A stretch of 11,599 nt of DNA, from positions 10,046 to 21,644 of the forward strand of contig DHZF01000096.1 of assembly GCA_002414505.1 (NCBI GenBank), given 5' to 3'. Below the pieces are notes generated by a model. The model saw only the letters and a program-made list of their open reading frames with translations. It was not told the origin of the DNA and ran no database searches. The stretch comes from Hyphomonas sp. UBA5111. GTDB taxonomy: Bacteria > Pseudomonadota > Alphaproteobacteria > Caulobacterales > Hyphomonadaceae. Every line of letters begins with the position of its first letter. Position 1 is the stretch's first letter. The position numbers were made by a program, and so were the translations under genes. Of the stretch, positions 5,850 through 11,599 are shown piece by piece.

Positions 5850-6009
5850 GGGCGATCCTCACTTAGCCCGGCTGACTTGCCGTCTGGAGGCGGGTTTGTA
5901 AATGCGGCTCGCCGCGGCAGGGGCCTGCATGACAACAAAGCATAGCCAATCGCGGCAGGCCCGTGTATGTGCGCGGCAAATCAGCCTCCCTCCCGAAAGC
6001 ATACCCTCC
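5850..6009. promoter_or_regulatory. divergent promoter region, nudC / typA
   Basis: This 160-bp spacer lies between two divergent housekeeping genes. For typA, TTGCCG (5877-5882) and TAAATG (5899-5904), 16 nt apart, are the best box pair I see. CGCGGCA occurs three times (5913-5919, 5951-5957, 5972-5978); the first two copies extend to CGCGGCAGG. These lie downstream of the proposed start point, in the typA leader. The frame of typA stays open upstream to 5902, but this part has no protein-like conservation features. Confidence 0.35.
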
Positions 6010-7836
6010 ATGTCCACGCCTATCGAGAAAATGCGCAACATCGCGATCATTGCCCACGTTGACCACGGCAAGACCACGCTCGTCGATGAATTGCTGAAAC
6101 AATCCGGCACGTTCCGCGAGAACGAAAAGACCGCCGAACGGATGATGGATTCCAATGATCTGGAGAAAGAGCGGGGCATTACCATTCTCGCCAAGACGAC
6201 GTCGGTGGAATGGAAAGACTATCGCATCAACATCGTCGACACGCCCGGACACGCCGATTTCGGTGGTGAAGTGGAGCGTATCCTTCAGATGGTGGATGGC
6301 GCCATCGTGCTCGTCGACGCAGCTGAAGGCCCGATGCCGCAGACCAAATTCGTCGTATCAAAGGCCCTGAAAGTGGGCCTGCGCCCCATCGTGGCCGTGA
6401 ACAAGATCGACAAGCCGGAACGCCGCCCGGACGAAGTCATCAATGAAGTGTTCGACCTGTTCGCCAATCTCGACGCGACAGACGACCAGCTCGACTTCCC
6501 GATCCTGTACGGTTCGGCCAAGCAGGGCTGGATGAGCACCGACTACGAAAACCCGACCGAGAACATGGATTCCCTGTTCCAGATGGTTGTCGATCATGTG
6601 CCGGTCCCAAAGGTGGAAGAGGGGCCGTTCCGCTTCCTCGCCACGACGATTTCTTCCGACCCGTTCCTCGGCCGCATCCTGACGGGCCGCGTCTCGTCCG
6701 GCACGATCAAGCCGAACCAGTCCATCAAGGTGCTGAACCGTGACGGCGAACTGGTCGAGCAGACCCGTGTCTCCAAAGTGCTGGCGTTCCGCGGCCTGGA
6801 CCGCGTGCCGGTTGATGAAGCCCAGGCTGGCGATATTGTTTCCCTCGCTGGCACGACCAAAGCCAATGTGGCCGATACGTTCTGTGATCCGTCCGTCAGC
6901 GAGCCGATCGAAGCCCAGCCAATCGACCCGCCGACCATCTCCATGACATTCCGCGTCAATGATTCTCCGCTCGCCGGCACCGAAGGTACGAAAGTCACCA
7001 GCCGGATGATCTGGGACCGCCTGCTGAAAGAGGCCGAAGGCAACGTTGCCCTGAAGGTCGAGCGTGCGACCGATGCTGAGGCGTTCACCGTCTCCGGGCG
7101 CGGCGAGCTTCAGCTGGCCGTCCTGATCGAAACGATGCGCCGCGAAGGCTTTGAGCTGGGCGTTTCGCGTCCGCAGGTCGTGATGCAGGAAGGCCCGAAC
7201 GGCGAGAAGCTTGAGCCTATCGAGGAAGTCGTTATCGATGTGGATGACGAGCATTCCGGCGTGGTCGTGCAGAAACTGTCCGAGCGCAAGGCCGACATGT
7301 TGGACATGCGCCCGTCGGGTGTGGGCCGTACCCGCATGATCTTCCACGCGCCGACGCGTGGCCTGATCGGCTATCAGGGCGAGCTGCTGTCCGATACGCG
7401 CGGCACCGCGATCATGAACCGCGTCTTCCACGAATACGCGCCGCACAAGGGCAAGATCCAGGGGCGCCATACGGGCGTTCTGATCGCGATGGAGCAGGGC
7501 GAGGCCGTGGCCTTTGCGCTCTGGAATCTCGAAGACCGGGGTCCGATGATGATCCATCCGGGCAACAAGGTGTATGGCGGCATGATTGTGGGCGAGCACA
7601 ATCGCGACAATGATCTCGAAGTGAACGTGCTGAAGGGCAAGAAGCTCTCCAACGTGCGCGCGTCCGGTACCGATGAGGCTGTGCGCCTGACGCCGCCACT
7701 CCAGATGACGCTTGAGAAGTCGCTCGCTTATATTGCGGACGATGAACTGGTCGAGGTCACGCCGGAGAATATTCGCCTGCGCAAGGTCTATCTCGACCCG
7801 CATGAGCGCAAGCGCGCCGCCAAGAAAGGCGACTAG
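6010..7836 (+). CDS. typA: translational GTPase TypA/BipA
   Basis: A 608-residue ribosome-associated GTPase of the EF-G/LepA class, acting in ribosome assembly and stress or cold adaptation. The start at MSTPIEKMRNIAIIAHVDHG gives the family's usual length (about 605-610); the ribosome site is weak (GAAAG, 10 nt or more away). The ATG at 6031 (MRNIAII) is an alternative. G motifs are intact: P-loop AHVDHGKT (15-22), ERGITI (54-59), DTPGHADF (77-84), NKID (131-134) and GSAKQG. A translation-factor beta-barrel and EF-G-like domains follow. The C-terminal TypA-specific part contains RGLIGYQGELLSDTRGTAIM, and the protein ends in a basic KRAAKKGD. No interruption or missing motif is seen. The next gene on this strand starts 95 bp on and may be co-transcribed. 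Confidence 0.97.
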   Translation: MSTPIEKMRNIAIIAHVDHGKTTLVDELLKQSGTFRENEKTAERMMDSNDLEKERGITILAKTTSVEWKDYRINIVDTPGHADFGGEVERILQMVDGAIVLVDAAEGPMPQTKFVVSKALKVGLRPIVAVNKIDKPERRPDEVINEVFDLFANLDATDDQLDFPILYGSAKQGWMSTDYENPTENMDSLFQMVVDHVPVPKVEEGPFRFLATTISSDPFLGRILTGRVSSGTIKPNQSIKVLNRDGELVEQTRVSKVLAFRGLDRVPVDEAQAGDIVSLAGTTKANVADTFCDPSVSEPIEAQPIDPPTISMTFRVNDSPLAGTEGTKVTSRMIWDRLLKEAEGNVALKVERATDAEAFTVSGRGELQLAVLIETMRREGFELGVSRPQVVMQEGPNGEKLEPIEEVVIDVDDEHSGVVVQKLSERKADMLDMRPSGVGRTRMIFHAPTRGLIGYQGELLSDTRGTAIMNRVFHEYAPHKGKIQGRHTGVLIAMEQGEAVAFALWNLEDRGPMMIHPGNKVYGGMIVGEHNRDNDLEVNVLKGKKLSNVRASGTDEAVRLTPPLQMTLEKSLAYIADDELVEVTPENIRLRKVYLDPHERKRAAKKGD

Positions 7837-7931
7837 GGCGCGATCCTGATACAGGCCTGATGCGGTCCGGGGAACCGGATTAAGGCGATGACGTTGTGTC
7901 TCCAGATGTTTTAACTGCACTGGAGCGCACA

Positions 7932-8117
7932 ATGTCGTCTTTCGGATTGTATCTGATCGGTTTCCTGATCCTGATTTCCGGCCTCGCCTATGCGGCTTAC
8001 CTGATTGGCGCACCGCCGGTCTGGATCGGCGTTGGCGCTATCGTTCTGATCGGTTTTGGCATCATCACCGGCGTCGCCAAGACACGCAGGCGGGACGAAA
8101 CGGCGACCAGCGAATAG
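7932..8117 (+). CDS. small two-helix membrane protein of unknown function
   Basis: A 61-residue protein, MSSFGLYLIGFLILISGLAY onward. The ATG at 7932 has TGGAG 6 nt upstream; a GTG at 7896 in the same frame would add 12 residues but lacks a ribosome site. Two hydrophobic helices are evident at about 4-24 and 31-48, joined by the short turn GAPPVW, and a charged tail KTRRRDETATSE suggests both ends are cytoplasmic. I recognise the general type, short hydrophobic proteins of alphaproteobacteria, but no function. It follows typA by 95 bp on the same strand and ends only 9 bp before the stop of the convergent acyltransferase gene. Confidence 0.75.
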   Translation: MSSFGLYLIGFLILISGLAYAAYLIGAPPVWIGVGAIVLIGFGIITGVAKTRRRDETATSE

Positions 8118-8126
8118 GCCGGCGGT

Positions 8127-9203
8127 CTACACTACTGTCGGACGCATTTCCGGCGTTGCGTTCCTAACCGATTTCGGCGGAAGCTTGGACAGGCGGAAGG
8201 CCTTGCGCAGCCACGTATTTGTCGGCGTCTCGAAATAGCGGAAGCTGAGATATGCCAGCACAGAGGTGAGTGGCAGCACGGTTACGAACATTAGAAGAGT
8301 CGCGACCCAGTCATTGCTGGTGATGCGGAACAGCGTCACGCCGAATGCGGTTATCAGCAAGGGATGGATCAGGAAGATGCCATAGCTGATCTTGCCCCCC
8401 ATCGACAGAAACTCGTTGTGAAGTGGCTTCCGGAAGAGGTCCTGTCCGGCGCAGGCAAATACGACAAGCCCACTGGAAACTGCGTAAACTGCCATGCGGC
8501 CCCATGAGGGCAGAGTGACGCTCATCACCAGCGCGAAGCCCGCAATCCCGAGCAAGCCGAGCGGCCACATCGGCGTGCGCTTCACCCATTCCTGAATTGC
8601 TTTCTGGCGCAGGGTGAGCCCGATGAGGCACCCCATGGCAAATTCCAAGAGGATCGGGTCGCCGTAGAATTCGCGATACGCGCCCGCTGGCAGGAGTTTC
8701 GCGCCTGCGATGACACCGATGGTCATGACAATAGCTGTGGGCACCTGCACGCGCTCCGGCATGAACAGCGAGAGCGAGAACAGAAGATAGAAGAGCATGA
8801 TGTAGCCGAGGGTCCAGCCGACGAACAGGATCGGCTGGATATCGCCGCCCAGGTCGTAATGCGGCAGAAGCAAATAGCTGCTGGCAATGGAGGACAAGGA
8901 CGTGTCGGCCTCATGGAACAGCCAGGGGCGCGCCAGCACGAGTAGCAGGGTGATGGTCGTGGCAGCCCAGTAGAGCGGAATGATGCGGACGGTGCGCTTC
9001 ATCATGAAGTTCAGCGGCGTGTCATCCGGGCGCGTAATATAAACGAGGATAAAGCCACTGATCGCAAGGAAGAGGTGAAATCCGGGTGAGGCGGAGAAGG
9101 TCAGATGGACCGTGTCCGAATGTGCGTGCACAAAGGCCTGAATATGGAAGATCGCGATGGCATAACAGGATAGCGTCCTGAGCAAGTTGATACTGTGCAG
9201 CAT
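8127..9203 (-). CDS. acyltransferase-3 family membrane protein
   Basis: A 358-residue multi-helix inner-membrane protein of the Acyltransferase_3 family, which moves acyl groups (often acetyl) to sugars of exopolysaccharide, O-antigen or peptidoglycan across the membrane. The start at 9203 (MLHSINLLRTLSCYAIAIFH) is supported by AGGGG 7 nt upstream; the frame stays open to 9353, but that part looks like spacer. Family marks: Asn/Leu-Leu-Arg start of helix 1 with the key His20 (AIAIFH), FHLFLAISGFILVY (42-55), the RTVRIIPLYW segment (70-79), KISYGIFLIHPLL near the last helices and RYFETP at the C-terminal end. About ten hydrophobic segments can be counted. There is no SGNH domain fused and no polysaccharide gene cluster around it, so the acceptor is unknown. 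Confidence 0.88.
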   Translation of the reverse strand: MLHSINLLRTLSCYAIAIFHIQAFVHAHSDTVHLTFSASPGFHLFLAISGFILVYITRPDDTPLNFMMKRTVRIIPLYWAATTITLLLVLARPWLFHEADTSLSSIASSYLLLPHYDLGGDIQPILFVGWTLGYIMLFYLLFSLSLFMPERVQVPTAIVMTIGVIAGAKLLPAGAYREFYGDPILLEFAMGCLIGLTLRQKAIQEWVKRTPMWPLGLLGIAGFALVMSVTLPSWGRMAVYAVSSGLVVFACAGQDLFRKPLHNEFLSMGGKISYGIFLIHPLLITAFGVTLFRITSNDWVATLLMFVTVLPLTSVLAYLSFRYFETPTNTWLRKAFRLSKLPPKSVRNATPEMRPTVV

Positions 9204-9339
9204 GTCCAGGCCCCTGACCGGCTTTTCCCCAATAAAGAGGTCAGACAATGCAAGAGGGGTGCCAGCGGCGTTCTTGGTGCGGTTATTCCGCAGGGGGAAG
9301 TGCCGCGCGGTCGTGACCTGGATGAGACACAGAGCGGCA

Positions 9340-9378
9340 GGCATGCCGTCCACGATGAATCGTGCACGGCATGCCGTG
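9340..9378. repeat. nested palindrome just past the S9 peptidase stop
   Basis: Arms GGCATGCCGTCCACGAT (9340-9356) and ATCGTGCACGGCATGCC (9359-9375) pair over 17 bp with one mismatch and a 2-base centre. Each arm itself contains the palindrome GGCATGCC, and the right arm lies in a perfect 14-bp palindrome CACGGCATGCCGTG (9365-9378). It begins 6 bp after the peptidase stop (minus strand). No T run follows, so it is not a standard intrinsic terminator; it may protect mRNA 3' ends, stop transcription with Rho, or bind a protein. Confidence 0.8.
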
Positions 9379-9383
9379 AGAGA

Positions 9384-11471
9384 CTATTCTTCGTCCGCCT
9401 CGTCTTCCTTCTTGGCCGGATCATATTTCGCAAACCAGCCCATGATATTGTCGGTTTTCGCGATCAGGCGGCTCGGCCGGCTGGCGATATAGTGGGAAGA
9501 ACCGGGCACACGGATGAGGGCCGTCTCCACATCATTCATCTTCAGTGCGGTGTAGAATTGTTCTGCTTCCCAGGCGGGCGTGCGCCAGTCCTCTTCGCCG
9601 ACCATGACGAGGGTCGGTGTAACGACCTGGTCGACATAGGTGATGGGGGAGAGTTTCAGGAAGGCTTCCGGGTTGGACCATGGGTCTTCCCGGATCCAGT
9701 GACGGCGGACATATTGCGCAATATCGCCGGCAAGCGCCATCGTCATCCAGTTGATGACCGGCTTGATGGAGGCCGCGGCAGCAAAACGATCCGTCTTGGT
9801 TACAATCCAGGCCGTCAGGATGCCGCCACCGGACCCGCCGGTCACGAACAAGCGGTCTGGGTCGGCATAGTTCCGCGCGACGAGATCATCGACCACGCTC
9901 ATCAGATCATCATAGTCGTAGCCCGGATAAGCCTGATCTATCTCCTGAGCGAACTCTTCTCCGTAGCCTGTGGATCCGCGGGGGTTCACATAGACGGTAA
10001 CATATCCTTCTGCCGCATAGCGCTGGATTTCGCTGGCGAAGAAGGGGCCGTACATGGAGAAGGGCCCACCATGGATTTCCAGGATCAGGGGAAAGCTGCC
10101 GTCGGCCTTGAAGTCATGGGGCAGGGCGACCCAGGCTTCGATTTCCAGTCCGTCATGGCTGGACGCAACCTTGAACTCCTCGATGGAGGCCATGTCGAGA
10201 TAGGGCAGAACGTCCGCATTCAGATCCGTCAGGACACGGGCATTCTTGCCGTCGGAGCGGATGGTGGCGATCTCGGCCGGACGATCCGTGAAGCCTGCCG
10301 TGTAGGCCACCTGTTCACGCCGTCCGGATTTGGCGACAGAGAAACTGCCTCCCGCATACGGACGTCCAATGGATGTGCCGCCAATACCGGTGACGACTTC
10401 ATTCATGCGGCCTTGCAGATCCACCTCGTTCAGGGTGAGGACACCATGATCTTCAAACAGCATGAACAGGCTCTTGCCATCCGGCGCCCATTCGATCTGC
10501 GCGGGCGACCCGGCAAACCCCGGCACCAGTTCACGCACATTCGAACCATCGGCGGACATCAGGTAGAGATGGTCCTGCTGGTAGGATTTCTCCTCGTCAT
10601 CATAGCCGCGAAACGCGATCGACTGCCCGTCGGGTGAAGGCATGGGGGCGTAGTCTGGTCCGTTGCGCGATGTCAGGGGGCTGATGGACAAGTCAGACAG
10701 TTCGACGGCATAGATTTCGCTTTCGATCGGGTCCATGTCCCGGTCGTCTGCGAGATTGCCGGTGACCAGAAGCGTATCATTGTCGAGCCAGGCCTGCCCG
10801 CCCATTTCAGACTCGCCCTTGGTAACCTGGCGGGGCGTACCGCCTTCGGCCGGGAGCACGAAGACCTGATCCGCGCCGTCCTCAAGATAGCCTGCGCCGT
10901 CAAACCGGAAGGTCAAATCGTCGATCACCTTGACCGGCTCGGACCATTCCGCGCCCTCTGGCTGTTCCGGGGGCGTGGCAAAGCCCGGCTTGTCGCCCGG
11001 CACGAACATGGAAAAGGCGATGTTGCGCCCGTCGGGGGACCAGGTGGCGCCTGTGGGACTCTCTTCAAGCTGGGCGATGGAGTAGGACAGGCCTGTGTCC
11101 ATATAGACGAGTTTCAGCTCGGGCTTTCCATTTGCCGTGCTCGTGTAGAGAACGCGAGAGCCATCGGGGGACCAGCTTGGCGCCCCGGCGCTGCCGCCCG
11201 CCCCGAGCAGGGGCCGCTGGGCGCCGCTCTCGACATCGATGATCCAGAGATGACCGGTGTCGCGGTCCGTCATCCTGTCCATGCTGTGGCGGACATAGAT
11301 GATGGCCTTGCCGTCCGGCGAGATTTGCGGACCGGTTGCATATTCGATGTCGAACACACGCTCGGCGGTGAACCGCTTGCTGTCGTCAGCCGTATCTTCC
11401 TGGCCGAGGGCCGATGTGACCGCCAAGGCTGCTGTCAGGCCGGCGGCCGCGCAAAATTGGTGAAGTTTCAT
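9384..11471 (-). CDS. exported S9-family prolyl-oligopeptidase-type serine peptidase
   Basis: A 695-residue peptidase. The ATG at 11471 has GGAGGG 7 nt upstream; a TTG at 11486 in frame is rejected. A Sec signal (MKLHQFCAAAGLTAALAVTS, cleavage near ALG-QE) sends it to the periplasm or outside. The N-terminal half is a beta-propeller with repeated SPDG/APDG blades (residues 51-54, 101-104, 145-148, and MPSPDGQS and EWAPDGKS further on). The C-terminal alpha/beta hydrolase has the nucleophile Ser547 in GGSGGG, Asp628 in GEEDWRTP and His660 in PGSSHY. EIHGGPFSMYG marks the oxyanion region. Such dipeptidyl- or acyl-peptidases digest short peptides, often after proline or alanine; specificity is not readable. 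It ends in an acidic tail KKEDEADEE. The acyltransferase gene follows 180 bp on and is probably separate. Confidence 0.94.
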   Translation of the reverse strand: MKLHQFCAAAGLTAALAVTSALGQEDTADDSKRFTAERVFDIEYATGPQISPDGKAIIYVRHSMDRMTDRDTGHLWIIDVESGAQRPLLGAGGSAGAPSWSPDGSRVLYTSTANGKPELKLVYMDTGLSYSIAQLEESPTGATWSPDGRNIAFSMFVPGDKPGFATPPEQPEGAEWSEPVKVIDDLTFRFDGAGYLEDGADQVFVLPAEGGTPRQVTKGESEMGGQAWLDNDTLLVTGNLADDRDMDPIESEIYAVELSDLSISPLTSRNGPDYAPMPSPDGQSIAFRGYDDEEKSYQQDHLYLMSADGSNVRELVPGFAGSPAQIEWAPDGKSLFMLFEDHGVLTLNEVDLQGRMNEVVTGIGGTSIGRPYAGGSFSVAKSGRREQVAYTAGFTDRPAEIATIRSDGKNARVLTDLNADVLPYLDMASIEEFKVASSHDGLEIEAWVALPHDFKADGSFPLILEIHGGPFSMYGPFFASEIQRYAAEGYVTVYVNPRGSTGYGEEFAQEIDQAYPGYDYDDLMSVVDDLVARNYADPDRLFVTGGSGGGILTAWIVTKTDRFAAAASIKPVINWMTMALAGDIAQYVRRHWIREDPWSNPEAFLKLSPITYVDQVVTPTLVMVGEEDWRTPAWEAEQFYTALKMNDVETALIRVPGSSHYIASRPSRLIAKTDNIMGWFAKYDPAKKEDEADEE

Positions 11472-11541
11472 TGAGTATCCCTCCAAGAACCCTGTGCCGG
11501 GAGGCTAACATGGGATTTGGGGGAGGGGTAAGTGTTTCGCG

Positions 11542-11599
11542 ATGGATGCTGGCCCTTGCACCGGGGCGCTGCTCGACGCATATAACCGGCAGGAGGCAG
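11542..11599 (+). CDS. possible start of a further + strand gene, cut by the window end
   Basis: The frame starting at ATG 11542 (MDAGPCTGALLDAYNRQEA) is open to the window end and has GC-rich third positions, unlike the other + strand frame open from 11510. A purine-rich GGAGGGG lies about 14 nt before it, farther than usual. It would be divergent from the peptidase gene. The product is not recognisable from 19 residues. Confidence 0.3.
   Translation, partial: MDAGPCTGALLDAYNRQEA

Noticed and set aside
5902..6009. 36-residue N-terminal extension of TypA
   Set aside because: The extra residues have no family likeness and the frame includes promoter-like sequence; the 6010 start yields normal family length.
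6358..8013. 551-codon open frame on the minus strand opposite typA
   Set aside because: It is antisense to a fully conserved TypA frame; GC-rich codon bias opens such shadow frames, and the protein has no recognisable domain.
9195..10637. 480-codon open frame on the + strand opposite the S9 peptidase and the acyltransferase leader
   Set aside because: The peptidase on the other strand has its full triad and propeller motifs. This frame crosses the spacer palindrome and looks like no family.

Overview
The window is a GC-rich (visibly about 60% GC), densely packed chromosomal segment. It looks like an alphaproteobacterium, most plausibly of the Hyphomonadaceae/Caulobacterales type. Reasons: a membrane-anchored CycM-like class I cytochrome c; a stand-alone prephenate dehydratase whose ACT domain carries an ESYM variant; a NudC with an extended N-terminus; a short Ala/Lys/Pro histone-H1-like protein; and a TypA-type GTPase. 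This assignment rests on protein character only, as no database was searched. I see no IS element, prophage, CRISPR array, rRNA or tRNA.

Layout. Bases 1-213 hold the 3' end of an NlpC/P60 cell-wall hydrolase (+). It converges on a cytochrome c gene (210-1100, -), and the two stop codons overlap. Divergent from the cytochrome is the prephenate dehydratase gene (1260-2096, +), which again overlaps stop-to-stop with a LysR regulator (2093-2986, -). Divergent from the LysR gene is a two-gene + strand operon, a DoxX-like membrane protein (3168-3713) and a secreted YHS-domain protein (3726-4184). The 181-bp LysR/DoxX spacer carries repeated CTCAC-type motifs, a good operator candidate. Bases 4185-4563 have no convincing gene but hold strong RNA secondary structure ending in an intrinsic terminator (+), followed by the terminator of a histone-H1-like gene (4564-4827, -). 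Then come NudC (4935-5849, -), divergent TypA/BipA (6010-7836, +), a 61-residue two-helix membrane protein (7932-8117, +), an acyltransferase-3 membrane protein (8127-9203, -) and an exported S9 prolyl-oligopeptidase-type peptidase (9384-11471, -). A 39-bp nested palindrome lies just past the peptidase stop.

Functionally this is mostly housekeeping: wall turnover, respiration, Phe synthesis, NAD/RNA-cap turnover, translation GTPase, envelope acylation and peptide degradation. The one accessory-looking unit is LysR/DoxX/YHS, which I read as a regulator facing its own target operon. The least explained DNA is the folded region at 4363-4494 and the nested palindrome at 9340-9378. I did not find a clear new defence or mobile system.
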